Below, piece after piece: positions 7,206 through 16,027 of a stretch of DNA of 64,000 bases (position 1 is its first letter; every line of letters begins with the position of its first letter). Origin of the DNA: JALYUM01 sp036688685 (GTDB lineage Bacteria > Pseudomonadota > Gammaproteobacteria > Burkholderiales > Burkholderiaceae_D); NCBI RefSeq assembly GCF_036688685.1, contig NZ_JAQQPS010000024.1:1-64000 (forward strand), given 5' to 3'. The notes under the pieces were generated by a model. That model had not been told where the DNA came from, made no database searches, and saw only the letters and a list, made by a program, of their open reading frames with translations. The position numbers were made by a program, and so were the translations under genes.

Positions 7206-9410
7206 ATGCGCATGGAAATCAAGGTCAACTTTCTCGACAAGCTACGTCTGGAAGCCAAATTCGACGACTTTACGGTCATATCGGACCAGCCGATCCGCTA
7301 TAAGGGCGACGGCTCGGCGCCCGGTCCGTTCGATTATTTTTTGGCCTCCTCGGCCCTGTGCGCCGCCTATTTCGTCAAGCTGTACTGCAATACCCGGAAT
7401 ATCCCGACCGACAACATCCGCCTTTCGCAGAACAATATCGTCGACCCGGAAAACCGCTACCAGCAGATTTTCAAGATCCAGGTGGAGCTCCCGGCCGATA
7501 TTTCCGACAAGGACCGCCAGGGTATCCTGCGCTCGATCGACCGCTGTACCGTCAAAAAAGTGGTGCAGGCCGGCCCCGAATTCGTCATCGAAGAAGTGGC
7601 CAACCTGGATGAAGATGCGCAGGCGCTGCTGACCATGCAGCCGGCCGGCAGCGCGCCAACCTATATCGCCGGCAAGGACCTGCCGCTGGAGCAGACCATC
7701 GCGAACATGGCCGGCATGCTGGCCAGCTGGGGCGTGAAAATCGAGATCGCGTCGTGGCGCAATATCGTGCCGAACGTCTGGTCGCTGCATATCCGCGATG
7801 CCCATTCGCCCATGTGTTTTACGAACGGCAAGGGCGCGACCAAGGAAAGCGCGCTGGCGTCGGCCCTGGGCGAATATATCGAGCGCCTCAACAACAACCA
7901 TTTTTATGCCGGCGCCTATTGGGGCAAGGATATTGCCAACGCGGCCTTCGTGCATTATCCCGAAGAACGCTGGTTCCAGCCCGGCCAGGACGATGCCGTG
8001 CCCGAGGGTCTGCTCGACGCCTGGTGCCTGGACGTGTACGACCCGGACGGTGAGCTGCGCGGCTCGAACCTGGTCGACACCAATTCCGGCAACGTGAAAC
8101 GAGGCATCGTGGCCTTGCCTTACGTGCGCCATGCAGACGGGCAGACCGTGTATTTCCCGTCCAACCTGATTGAAAACCTGTACGCCAGCAATGGCATGAG
8201 CGCCGGCAATACGCTGGCCGAGGCGCAGGTGCAATGCCTGTCCGAGATTTTCGAACGGGCCGTCAAGCGCGAGATCCTCGAAGGTGAAATGGCGCTGCCC
8301 GATGTGCCCGCTGCGGTGCTGGCGAAATACCCCGGCATCGTGGCCGGCATCGAGGCCCTCGAAGCGCAGGGCTTTCCCGTGCTGGTCAAGGATGCCTCGC
8401 TGGGCGGAAAATACCCGGTCATGTGCGTGACCCTGATGAATCCGCGCACCGGCGGGGTGTTTGCCTCGTTCGGCGCGCATCCGAGCTTTGAAGTGGCGCT
8501 CGAGCGCAGCCTCACCGAATTGCTGCAGGGGCGCAGTTTCGAAGGTCTGAACGATTTGCCGCAGCCGACCTTTGCCAGTGAAGCCGTGACCGAGCCGTAT
8601 AACTTCGTCGAGCACTTCATCGATTCGAGCGGCGTGGTGTCGTGGCGCTTTTTCAGCGCGCGCGCCGATGCCGAATTCGTCGAATGGGATTTCTCCGGCA
8701 AGGGCGAAAATTCGACTGCCGAGGAAGCGGCAACCCTGTTCGGCATGCTCGACGACATGGGCAAGCAAGTCTACACGGCCGTGTACGACCAGCTCGGCGC
8801 AGTCGCCTGCCGCATCCTGGTGCCCGGTTATTCGGAGGTGTACCCGATCGAAGACCTGGTCTGGGATAACACGAACAAATCGCTGCTGTTCCGCGAAGAC
8901 ATCCTGAACCTGCACCGGCTCGACAAAGCGGCGCTGAAGCAATTGCTGTGGCGCCTGGAAAACAACGAGCTGGACGAATACGGCGACATCGCCACGCTGA
9001 TCGGCATCGAGTTCGACGACAACACCGACTGGGGCCAGCTGACCGTGCTCGAATTGCGCTTGCTGATCAATCTGGCCCTGCACCAGCTCGAAGAAGCACA
9101 TGAGCTGGTCGGCGCCTTCCTGCAGTACAACGACAATGCGCTCGAACGCCGGCTGTTCTACCAGGCGCTGAACGTGGTGCTGGAGGTGACGCTGGGCAGC
9201 GACCTGGAACTGGCCGATTACGTGCACAATTTCCGCCGGATGTATGGCGACAGCCGGATGGACGCGGCGCTTGGGTCCGTGGACGGCAGCGTGCGCTTCT
9301 TCGGCTTGACGCCGACCAGCATGGGACTCGAGGGGCTCGAGCGCCATCACCGCCTGATCGACAGCTACAAGAAACTGCACACCGCGCGGGCCTACGCCGC
9401 GCGCACCTGA
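7206..9410 (+). CDS. ycaO: OsmC-YcaO fusion protein
   Basis: 734 residues in two parts. Residues about 1-140 form an OsmC/Ohr-like domain (IRYKGDGSAPGPFDYFLASSALCAAYFV with a cysteine at the active-site position). From about 150 a YcaO domain begins (GKDLPLEQTIANMAGMLASW, VWSLHIRDAHSPMCFTNGKG), with the glutamate-rich ATP-binding segments ALGEYIERLNNN and AQVQCLSEIFERAVKRE. YcaO enzymes activate amide backbones with ATP. E. coli YcaO is linked to ribosomal protein S12 beta-methylthiolation with RimO, and no peptide substrate or azoline-type gene is adjacent here, so a housekeeping role is likelier than RiPP synthesis. Start at 7206 or, with a better-placed GGA, the ATG at 7212. It stands alone; a GC-rich hairpin follows the stop. 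Confidence 0.88.
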   Translation: MRMEIKVNFLDKLRLEAKFDDFTVISDQPIRYKGDGSAPGPFDYFLASSALCAAYFVKLYCNTRNIPTDNIRLSQNNIVDPENRYQQIFKIQVELPADISDKDRQGILRSIDRCTVKKVVQAGPEFVIEEVANLDEDAQALLTMQPAGSAPTYIAGKDLPLEQTIANMAGMLASWGVKIEIASWRNIVPNVWSLHIRDAHSPMCFTNGKGATKESALASALGEYIERLNNNHFYAGAYWGKDIANAAFVHYPEERWFQPGQDDAVPEGLLDAWCLDVYDPDGELRGSNLVDTNSGNVKRGIVALPYVRHADGQTVYFPSNLIENLYASNGMSAGNTLAEAQVQCLSEIFERAVKREILEGEMALPDVPAAVLAKYPGIVAGIEALEAQGFPVLVKDASLGGKYPVMCVTLMNPRTGGVFASFGAHPSFEVALERSLTELLQGRSFEGLNDLPQPTFASEAVTEPYNFVEHFIDSSGVVSWRFFSARADAEFVEWDFSGKGENSTAEEAATLFGMLDDMGKQVYTAVYDQLGAVACRILVPGYSEVYPIEDLVWDNTNKSLLFREDILNLHRLDKAALKQLLWRLENNELDEYGDIATLIGIEFDDNTDWGQLTVLELRLLINLALHQLEEAHELVGAFLQYNDNALERRLFYQALNVVLEVTLGSDLELADYVHNFRRMYGDSRMDAALGSVDGSVRFFGLTPTSMGLEGLERHHRLIDSYKKLHTARAYAART

Positions 9411-9418
9411 CCGGCGTA

Positions 9419-9444
9419 GCTGGCGGCATCATGGCGCCGCCAGC
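9419..9444 (+). terminator. stem-loop after the OsmC-YcaO gene
   Basis: GCTGGCGGC at 9419-9427 pairs perfectly with GCCGCCAGC at 9436-9444 around an 8-base loop, nine bases after the stop codon. No T-run follows, so it would be a weak intrinsic terminator or an mRNA 3'-end stabiliser. Confidence 0.4.
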
Positions 9445-9593
9445 GCATCGTCATCGGGGCCTTGCGCTACCACCCGCTTCCTGAGGCCATCGATGCCTGC
9501 GCCCGTTTAACCTCGGGTTAATACAAGCATTGCATACTTGATCACGCTGCGTCATCGCTTCGATGACGGGTCAACAGGAAAGCGGGATCGAGC

Positions 9594-10139
9594 ATGATGA
9601 ACTGGCGTAACAGCAGTACCCGGTATGGATGGCTGCCGACCGCATTGCACTGGCTGATGCTGCTGCTCCTGGTAGCGGTGTTTTGCACGATGGAACTGCG
9701 CGGTTATTTCCCCAAAGGCAGTGCCGGGCGCGCCGCGATGAAGAGCTGGCACTACACCCTGGGGATCTCGGTGCTGGTGCTGGCAGTGGTGCGCCTGGGA
9801 GTCAGTTTTGTTGGACCGCTGCCGGCCATTTCACCCGCGCCCGCCGGATGGCAACTGGCGGCAGCGCGCGCGATGAAATGGGCGCTGTACGGGTTCATGC
9901 TGGGCATGCCACTGCTGGGGTGGGCCACCCGCAGCGCCCAGGGCGCGGCGGTGGTCGTGTTCGGTGTGACATTGCCGTCACTGTTCGGCGCGAGCGAACA
10001 ACTGGCCGAGGCGATCCAGGAACTGCACGAAGCCGGCGCCACCATAGGCTACGTCCTGATCGGCCTGCATGCGGCGGCCGCCCTGTATCACCATTACCTC
10101 GTGCGCGACGACACCTTGCGCCGCATGCTGCCCAAATAA
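9594..10139 (+). CDS. cytochrome b561 family protein
   Basis: 181 residues with four hydrophobic helices, the standard size for bacterial cytochrome b561 (CybB-like). The axial histidine candidates are in the expected helices: LPTALHWLML (helix 1), MKSWHYTLGI (helix 2) and the pair in IGLHAAAALYHHYLVRDD (helix 4); the conserved ELHEAGA precedes the last helix. These inner-membrane dihaem proteins pass electrons from quinol to periplasmic acceptors. The start is ATG 9594 or the adjacent 9597, with AGGAAAGCGGG upstream. A single-gene unit; the next gene is convergent. Confidence 0.9.
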   Translation: MMNWRNSSTRYGWLPTALHWLMLLLLVAVFCTMELRGYFPKGSAGRAAMKSWHYTLGISVLVLAVVRLGVSFVGPLPAISPAPAGWQLAAARAMKWALYGFMLGMPLLGWATRSAQGAAVVVFGVTLPSLFGASEQLAEAIQELHEAGATIGYVLIGLHAAAALYHHYLVRDDTLRRMLPK

Positions 10140-10239
10140 GCATGCGCGCCGCTGGCGTCTTCAAACAGTTCGTTGACGAAGGCGCCATCGCGCTTTGCGT
10201 ACCCGGCCGACGCAAACCTGGGCGCGCCGTGTGAGCACA

Positions 10240-11442
10240 TCACACCGCCCGGAACTGCCCCGCGTCGTAAGCGGCGGCATAGGTGGCCCAGTCGTCCATG
10301 ACCTGCGCGGCCATGCCGGCGGCCGCCTGCGCCACCTGGCGCTGCCATTTTGTCTTGCTGGCGAAGGCGATCAATGCATCGGCCGTCGCCGCGCCGCGCC
10401 AGCCGCCGGAGCGCAACTGGGCCCACGCGGTGCAGCGGCCCAGCATGTCGATGGCGCCATCGAATAAATCGTGCTGTTTGCCGAATTCGTCGAACGGCAG
10501 CTGGTCTTCGCTCGGCTGCAGGGCGCGCAGGACAAACGGCTGGCCCAGGTGCGTCAGCGGATGCAGCCAGGCCGCCGTAACGGCCTGCATGTGGTGCTGG
10601 ACGCCGGCGATGCGCTCGGCGTCGCTGCCCCACACCGGTTGCAGCGCCGCGAACAGCGCGCCCAGCGGGGAGGGCGGGGCCCGTTTCAGGTCGATCAGGT
10701 AATTGCCGTCGGGCGAACCGTTTCCTTCGACCAGGACGACGTAGCGCGGCAGGCCCAGGCTGCCGGTGCCGGCGATGCGGCGCGCCACATCGAGGACACG
10801 AAAGAAATCCGGCTGCCCGATGCTGGCCGCAAAGCCGTCGATGGTGGCCGCGACCAGCGCGCGCTCGGCCTCGGGCACGGGCAGCGCCTTGCTGCCGTCG
10901 ACCAGCAGGCGGCGCTGCTTTTTCGCTTCCACCGTGCGGCTGTCCAGGAAGGCCGGGCGCTTGCGGTCGCGCAGCTGCGCGAGCAATTGCTGCACCACGC
11001 CCTGCGCCGAGTCGCGCTCGATCCAGCCGGCCTTGCCATCGGCCAGGGTGGCCGCGTACGTCGCGATCAAGGCTTCCACCAGCGTGGCGACGCGTTGCTC
11101 CGACTGGCCAAGCTCGGTCAGGCCGACCCGCAGGCTGGCCGCGAGGCGCACCAGTTCCCAGCTGGCCGGCGCCAGGGCAGCGCCATCGAAGTCGTTCAGG
11201 TCGAAATACACCAGGCCGTTGTCGCCCCGGTAGCTGCCGAAGTTTTGCAGGTGCAGGTCGCCGCAGCACCAGACCGCGGGCGCGGCCACGTCGTAGCCGG
11301 ATGCGGCCAGGCGATCGTAAAACAGGCCATTCGTGCCGCGCATGAAGGTGAAAGGGGCACTGCGCAGCGCGCGGTATTTGCGCTCCAGGAGTTCCGGATC
11401 GCGGCCGGCGTTGGCTTTCTGGATGCGCTTGATAATATTCAT
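10240..11442 (-). CDS. DUF2252 family protein
   Basis: 400 residues from ATG 11442; a GTG at 11466 would add eight. DUF2252 marks are FMRGTNGLFYDRL, the kinase-like pair VWCCGDLHLQNFG and LVYFDLNDFDG, then ASWELVRLAAS. The HxDxxxxN and D(F/L)NDFD patterns echo phosphotransferase (aminoglycoside phosphotransferase-like) active sites, and the family is thought to have a protein-kinase-like fold, but no substrate is known. No signal peptide. It is divergent from the decayed SDR gene at 11532, with a 65-89 base gap. Confidence 0.88.
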   Translation of the reverse strand: MNIIKRIQKANAGRDPELLERKYRALRSAPFTFMRGTNGLFYDRLAASGYDVAAPAVWCCGDLHLQNFGSYRGDNGLVYFDLNDFDGAALAPASWELVRLAASLRVGLTELGQSEQRVATLVEALIATYAATLADGKAGWIERDSAQGVVQQLLAQLRDRKRPAFLDSRTVEAKKQRRLLVDGSKALPVPEAERALVAATIDGFAASIGQPDFFRVLDVARRIAGTGSLGLPRYVVLVEGNGSPDGNYLIDLKRAPPSPLGALFAALQPVWGSDAERIAGVQHHMQAVTAAWLHPLTHLGQPFVLRALQPSEDQLPFDEFGKQHDLFDGAIDMLGRCTAWAQLRSGGWRGAATADALIAFASKTKWQRQVAQAAAGMAAQVMDDWATYAAAYDAGQFRAV

Positions 11443-11531
11443 TGGATGGGCGGCTGTGTTGGACACGGCATCATAGCGCGATTGCGTGGCCCTATAATCG
11501 GCAGCACGACATCCACATGAAAGGACATCCG

Positions 11532-12111
11532 ATGCAGATCACTTTTACAGGGCGCAAGGTACTGATCACGGGTCCGACCGCCGGGATCGGCTTTGCGACC
11601 GCCCAGGCATTTGTCGCGGCCGGCGCCGCCGTCGTCGTGAATGGCCGCAGCCATGCCGGTGTCGACGCGGCGCTGGCCAGACTGGGCGGCGCGCAACTGG
11701 TGGCCGCGCATTCCGCCGTCGATGTCCTGATCAACAACCTGGGCGTGTTCGGTCCGCAGGATTTTTTCGAGACGCCCGACAGCGAATGGGAACGTTTTTT
11801 TCAGACCAACGTGATGTCGGGCGTGCGCCTGGCCAAGGCCTACGCGCCAGGCATGGTGGCACAGGGCTGGGGCCGGATCGTGTTCGTTTCGTCCGAATTG
11901 GCCGTGAACAGTCTGGCCGACATGATCCACGATGGTTTTTCGAAAAGCTCACCGGCCAGAGCCTGGAACAGGTCGCGGCCGACTTCGTGACGACGCAGCG
12001 CGCCAGCTCCATCCTGCGCCGCGCCGCGCCGCGCCGCGCGGGTCGACGAGGTGGCCAACATGATCGTCTACGTTGCGGGTCGATGGCGGCGTGGTGGACA
12101 CCATCTTCTGA
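11532..12111 (+). pseudogene. decayed short-chain dehydrogenase/reductase gene
   Basis: A good ribosome-binding site (GAAAGGAC) and ATG at 11532 open an SDR reading frame with the Rossmann motif GPTAGIGFA, NNLGVFGP and GRIVFVSSELA. The frame is then lost: after ADMIHDGFSK it runs into a stop near 11990. The next frame resumes with SDR C-terminal sequence (LTGQSLEQVAADFVTTQRAS), a third piece gives VDEVANMIVYVA, and the last codons read VDGGVVDTIF before the TGA at 12109. The segment with the catalytic YxxxK helix is missing, and the GAQLVAAHSAVD join looks shortened too. At least two frameshifting deletions are needed, so the product is not functional. Confidence 0.75.
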
Positions 12112-12202
12112 GCGGGCCCGCAGGCCATCGCTCGCATGCAGGTGTTGTAGAATGTGCAAGATCAATGATAAAAGGAAGGCCTTGGCGCTGGTGTCGACAT
12201 CC

Positions 12203-12583
12203 ATGAATTTTTCCTTTTACGTTCGCATGGTGTATTTCGTTTGCCTGGCCGGCGCCAGCGTCAACCATGCCCGCGCGAATATTGCGCATGGCCTGCTGTG
12301 GGATTATGGTGGGGTACCCCTGGTCTCCAGCATTTTTTGGACCGCACTCACGTTTCTCGATCCACTCGCGGCCATCCTTCTGCTGGTGCGCCCGCGCTGG
12401 GGTGTTGGCATGACGGTGGCCATCATTGTGGTGGATGTACTGCACAATAGCTGGCTCAATGACTACCTCGATGTGCCGCCGTCTGCCGCTTATTACGCCC
12501 AGGTGGCGTTTCTGATATTGGTTGCATCCACCGCAAAAATTGCCTGGGCCAAGGGCACGCCGCAAGCGCAGCCTGGCACCTGA
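12203..12583 (+). CDS. small hypothetical membrane protein
   Basis: 126 residues from ATG 12203; GTG 12191 (with AAAGGAAGG upstream) or ATG 12152 are possible starts. Four hydrophobic stretches: YVRMVYFVCLAGASV, VSSIFWTALTFLDPLAAILLL, VGMTVAIIVVDVLHN and AYYAQVAFLILVAS. These make it a compact inner-membrane protein with conserved-looking charged spots (NHAR, DVLHNSWLND). The family is not recognised. It ends 3 bases before the ABC permease gene and may be co-transcribed with it. No function is assigned. Confidence 0.65.
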   Translation: MNFSFYVRMVYFVCLAGASVNHARANIAHGLLWDYGGVPLVSSIFWTALTFLDPLAAILLLVRPRWGVGMTVAIIVVDVLHNSWLNDYLDVPPSAAYYAQVAFLILVASTAKIAWAKGTPQAQPGT

Positions 12584-12586
12584 GCC

Positions 12587-13822
12587 GTGCCAGCGCACCA
12601 ACCGGAGCAGCACATCGTTTCCAGCCTTCTTTTGCGTAGTCGATTGCAATGGTACGCGCGCAGCACCGCGCGCTTGCTGCTGCGCCGCTGGCAGGCATTG
12701 CTGCTCGCATGCGGCGTGCTGGCAGCGGCCAATTCCTCCATTCTCGGCAATGCCAGGGCGCTCGGCTATCCGCTGCTGGTCATGTTCGAACCAGGACATG
12801 GCGCGCTCTGGCGTGGTGCTTATCTGTTACTGCTGCTGGCAGTGGCCGCAGCCTGGGTGCTGATGCAGCGCGATCAGATCGAGGGCGGCGGCTTCATGCA
12901 GTTCGCCCGCACGTTGCCATTTTCCCGGCGTCATCTGCGCCGGGTCGATATCGTGGTACTGGTGCTGGCCGATACGCCGCTGTTGCTGGTCGTGTGCTGC
13001 GCCGGGGTGGCATCGTTGCAGCGCGGCAGCACCGGTGCGGAGCTGGTATTGCTGATCGACGTTGCATTGCTTGGCTTGCTGACCCAGTTGTGCGCGCTCG
13101 AGCGTCGGCTGGATGCGGCGCTGGCGCCGGCGCTGGCGGGCCTGGCGCTGGGCGCGGCCAGCACCAGCAGCCTGGCACTGCCGGCAGGTTTGCTGGCAGG
13201 CGCGCTCGCCAGCCTTTTGCTGGGCGCGGCGATCCCGCGCGCGCGCATGCGCTGGCAGCGCGCCGGCATCCTGACGCCGCTGGCGCGCGCTGGCGCATCG
13301 CTTGCGCAGCGCCTGCCTCCGGCCGGGATGCTGTCCGTGCGCATCTTGTGCCGCGCACTGCGCGCCGAGGCCGCCGGCAAAGCGATTGCAGCGGCAAGCA
13401 TCGCCGCTGCAGCGCTTGGACTGATGCGGATTTTCGACTACGATGCCCGGGCGTTCCCGCTGGCCCTGCTGGCCCAGGGCGTGGTCGCCCTGTGCGTGAG
13501 CGGCTTGTATCGTGGCATGCACATCGTGCACACCAGCAGTGCCGCTTATTGCGCAGCCTTGCCGCTTAAAAAGCAATGGTGGCGCTGGTACGATATCGCC
13601 ACCCTGCTTGGCTTTGCCCTGCCATTCCTTGCGCTGCTGGGCGGGGCGCCGGTGTTGCATGGCGCCGTCGCGCCGGCGCATGCCGCCGCCGGCGTGGCGT
13701 CGTTTGCACTGCTGCTGGTCATGCTGCGCACCGTGCAACTTGCCAGCGAACGCCAGGCCGTGGTGCTGGTCGCGATCGTGACCGGCTGCTGGATCGCCGC
13801 CACGATTGCTTGCTTGACTTAG
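12587..13822 (+). CDS. ABC-type membrane protein (permease partner of the next ATPase)
   Basis: 411 residues from a GTG start 3 bases after the preceding stop. About nine to ten hydrophobic segments, for example ALLLACGVLAAA, YLLLLLAVAAAWVLM, IVVLVLADTPLLLVVCCAG and LLGFALPFLALLGG, with arginine-rich loops (ARTLPFSRRHLRR). No named family is recognised, but it sits 11 bases before an ABC ATPase that lacks its own membrane domain, so it is very probably the membrane half of a small exporter. No substrate-binding protein gene is nearby, which argues against uptake. The substrate is unknown. Confidence 0.7.
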   Translation: MPAHQPEQHIVSSLLLRSRLQWYARSTARLLLRRWQALLLACGVLAAANSSILGNARALGYPLLVMFEPGHGALWRGAYLLLLLAVAAAWVLMQRDQIEGGGFMQFARTLPFSRRHLRRVDIVVLVLADTPLLLVVCCAGVASLQRGSTGAELVLLIDVALLGLLTQLCALERRLDAALAPALAGLALGAASTSSLALPAGLLAGALASLLLGAAIPRARMRWQRAGILTPLARAGASLAQRLPPAGMLSVRILCRALRAEAAGKAIAAASIAAAALGLMRIFDYDARAFPLALLAQGVVALCVSGLYRGMHIVHTSSAAYCAALPLKKQWWRWYDIATLLGFALPFLALLGGAPVLHGAVAPAHAAAGVASFALLLVMLRTVQLASERQAVVLVAIVTGCWIAATIACLT

Positions 13823-13833
13823 GAGGAAGATCC

Positions 13834-14463
13834 TTGCTGTATTTTGACCAGGTATGCAAAGCGTATGGGGACAAACAGGTGCTCGACCGGGTCAGCGCGC
13901 GCCTGCCTTCCGGCGTGTTCGCGCTACGCGGCCCCAACGGTATCGGCAAGTCGACCTTGCTGGCGGTGCTGTCCGGTGCGGTCGAGGCCGACAGCGGTGC
14001 GATCTGGATCGACCAGCAGCCCTTGCACACCGCGCCCGCAGCGGCCAGGGCCCGCCTGGGATATGCGCCCGACGAGTGCCCCGTGTATCCCTTCATGACG
14101 GGGCGCGAGCTGCTGGCGTTGGTCGCATCGGCCAAGCGCTGCGCGCTGACGGCGCAGGTAACGGCAATCGTGGCGCGTTTCGGCCTTGAGCGCTATCTGG
14201 ATACCCGTTGCGGCCAGATGTCGCTCGGCACCCAGAAAAAACTGATGCTGGCGGCGGCCTGGATCGGCACGCCTGCCGTATTGTTGTTCGATGAACCGTC
14301 GAATGGACTCGATATGGACGCCCGCGCAGTACTGATCGACCTGCTGGCGGCAGGGCGCGCCAGCACGGTGGCGCTGATCTCGACCCACGACCATGAATTT
14401 TCCGATGCGATCGGTGCGACCCGCATCGAACTGGCTGACCTGGGTGCAGCGCACACCCCATGA
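13834..14463 (+). CDS. ABC transporter ATP-binding protein
   Basis: 209 residues with all nucleotide-binding elements: Walker A GPNGIGKST, Q-loop region ARLGYAPDE, a signature MSLGTQKK (SLGTQ in place of LSGGQ), Walker B VLLFDEPSNGLDMDA and the H-loop STHDH. The start is a TTG at 13834 with a near-perfect AGGAGGAAG seven bases upstream, 11 bases after the permease stop; no ATG is available before the Walker A region. It belongs with the membrane protein at 12587-13822. The deviating signature motif resembles some bacteriocin or lantibiotic-immunity type ATPases, but the substrate cannot be read from sequence. Confidence 0.87.
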   Translation: MLYFDQVCKAYGDKQVLDRVSARLPSGVFALRGPNGIGKSTLLAVLSGAVEADSGAIWIDQQPLHTAPAAARARLGYAPDECPVYPFMTGRELLALVASAKRCALTAQVTAIVARFGLERYLDTRCGQMSLGTQKKLMLAAAWIGTPAVLLFDEPSNGLDMDARAVLIDLLAAGRASTVALISTHDHEFSDAIGATRIELADLGAAHTP

Positions 14464-14475
14464 CGCCCACGCGAT

Positions 14476-14531
14476 CCAGCCAGCCTGTCATCACGTCGAT
14501 GACCAGCGACAGGATGCGCACACCGTGGGCC
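14476..14531 (-). pseudogene. relic of a hemolysin III gene
   Basis: About 48 of 56 bases match 17530-17585 inside the intact hemolysin III gene, including an unbroken 22-base run. Read on the minus strand it gives GVRILSLVIDVMTGWL against GARILSLVIYVLMGWL in the intact copy. Nothing before or after it matches. Together with the intact gene it brackets the duplicated cassette, both in the same orientation. Confidence 0.7.
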
Positions 14532-14645
14532 ACAGGGTCGCATCCCAACCTTTAGATTAGCCATAGCTTCACGTCGCTATCATGGTCACTTCTGCAATGT
14601 TGTTGTGGCCGGCGCACTGGGGTCGGCATGGACAAGGATGGTGAC

Positions 14646-15506
14646 ATGAAGTCGTTGCAACCTGGTTTGCTGTGCATGATGCTCGCCTGCGGACGTCTCT
14701 GCGCTGCGCAGTCCGCCGCAGTCCCCCCGCCAACAGACGCACCCATGCAGGTGGTCCATGTCGATGGCCTGCGCGATGCCGACGAGCATGCGTACCGGCG
14801 CCTGATCAAGGGCATGGACGCGTTTGAAAAATACCATGCCCTCGCGCCCGCTGCTAGCCTGCGCTACCGGCTCTATCCGCGCCTGCCCGGCGTCAAGGCG
14901 GACGGCACCACGCTGACGATTCAGGGCTACAAGGTCAAGTTGCCGGTCGCGCTCGGGAGCGATTTGACCTTTGCCTTGCCGCGCGATGCGCAGGCGCTCG
15001 ACGACAACGCCCAGGTCAGCACGAACCGCAAGTCGCGTAGTTTTGCCTGGCACCCTGAGGTGCGCAGCCCGGGCCTACCCGCCAATGCACGCCGCCTGGG
15101 CGACTTGCGCCTGGAATGCGAGATCGACCGGGCTGCGAAGCTGTTCGTGGGCCTGAGGTTGCCCACGTATTATGTGGTGGACGCTGCCGTCGATATCTGC
15201 ACTACCTTGCCCGGCGGCGTCTGGATCTACTATGCCGATCGCGCCGTGTTCAGTGTGACCCTGGTGCACGGCAACCGTCGCGAAGCCCTGTTTTCCCGTC
15301 TTATGTACGGCAATCCCGCCAAGTGGATCCAGACATTCTATGATTTTTATCCGGTGCTGACCGATCGCACCTACATGCTCAGGATCGCCGACACCAGCTG
15401 GCCGGACGACACCCTGGTCGAACTTGACTACATGGACGATGCCGCTGTCGCCGACGCCTCGGCCACCCAGGCCATGCAAACCAGCCAACCATCGGGGACA
15501 CCGTGA
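14646..15506 (+). CDS. putative exported protein, cassette gene A copy 1
   Basis: 286 residues from ATG 14646, chosen over 14628 because AAGGAT lies six bases before it and the signal peptide (MKSLQPGLLCMMLACGRLCAA) then starts at the terminus. The mature part is soluble: VVHVDGLRDADEHAYRRL, a lysine/arginine-rich region of alternating beta strands (LRYRLYPRLPGVKADG), two cysteines (LECEID and ICTTLPGG) that could form a disulfide, and an acidic C-terminus. The family is not recognised. Its TGA overlaps the ATG of the lipoprotein gene (TGATG), so the pair is co-translated. A second copy at 16028-16888 is nearly identical through the middle; differences cluster around residues 185-205 and in the last third. 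Confidence 0.78.
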   Translation: MKSLQPGLLCMMLACGRLCAAQSAAVPPPTDAPMQVVHVDGLRDADEHAYRRLIKGMDAFEKYHALAPAASLRYRLYPRLPGVKADGTTLTIQGYKVKLPVALGSDLTFALPRDAQALDDNAQVSTNRKSRSFAWHPEVRSPGLPANARRLGDLRLECEIDRAAKLFVGLRLPTYYVVDAAVDICTTLPGGVWIYYADRAVFSVTLVHGNRREALFSRLMYGNPAKWIQTFYDFYPVLTDRTYMLRIADTSWPDDTLVELDYMDDAAVADASATQAMQTSQPSGTP

Positions 15507-15919
15507 TGACGCGTTCGATGCTGTTTCGTTTTATTCGACTGGCCCTGTCCGGCAGTCTCATCTTCGGCATGAGCGCTTGCGCCTCGCTTGGCCGGGACCC
15601 AGCCAGACCGCTTACGCACGAGGGGGTGCGGAAGGTGCTGACCATCGGCAGCAGTACCAAGGCCGATGTCAGCAAGCTCATGGGCGAGGCCAAGGTCAAT
15701 ACCTTCGACAGTGGCTACGAGGTATGGGCCTACGACTACAAGGCGGACGTACCGATGTTCGTGGGATTTCTGCCGGTGGTGGGCACGATCGCCAGCGTGG
15801 TCGACGCAAGCACCCGCGACCGCGAGCTGGCAATCTTGTTTGACAAGGACGGCATTGTCAGAAAATACCAGCTGCGCGAAGCGCCATCGCAGGCGGAGCG
15901 CTTGCTGGCGCCACACTGA
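15506..15919 (+). CDS. BamE/SmpA-like lipoprotein, cassette gene B copy 1
   Basis: 137 residues. Signal peptide with a lipobox ending at FGMSAC, followed by ASLGRD. The aspartate is not next to the cysteine, which favours the outer membrane by the usual +2 rule. The body (VRKVLTIGSSTKADVSKLMG, then VWAYDY) has the spacing of the SmpA/OmlA/BamE-like fold ('G.T..DV...lG.P.......W.Y'). A hydrophobic segment MFVGFLPVVGTIASVVDA follows, unusual for BamE itself. It starts within the stop of gene A. The function is not known; a shared envelope role with gene A is inferred. Confidence 0.78.
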   Translation: MTRSMLFRFIRLALSGSLIFGMSACASLGRDPARPLTHEGVRKVLTIGSSTKADVSKLMGEAKVNTFDSGYEVWAYDYKADVPMFVGFLPVVGTIASVVDASTRDRELAILFDKDGIVRKYQLREAPSQAERLLAPH

Positions 15920-16027
15920 AGACAGGTGCAAGCATGGCAAGGTGGCGTCAGCGCGGCGCCATCGCCTGCCGGGTGACGACATCGATGTGATTGGCTATAA
16001 CTTCAGCGGATGGACAAGGATGGTGAC

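Larger units (their letters stand above)
14628..15961 (+). repeat. tandem duplication, copy 1 of the two-gene cassette
   Basis: High nucleotide similarity to 16010-17323 runs from the ATGGACAAGGATGG just before the first gene to a GGCGCC about 40 bases after the second stop codon. Both copies hold the same two genes in the same order and overlap. Copy 1 is slightly longer because its lipoprotein gene has five to six extra codons near the end. Confidence 0.9.

Noticed and set aside
7242..9380. Long open frame on the minus strand opposite the OsmC-YcaO gene
   Set aside because: It is the mirror of a clearly recognisable gene on the plus strand; its peptide shows no domain and is a by-product of high GC.
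7206..9410. YcaO as part of an azoline-type RiPP cluster
   Set aside because: No precursor peptide, dehydrogenase or leader-binding gene is adjacent; the OsmC fusion is of the housekeeping type.
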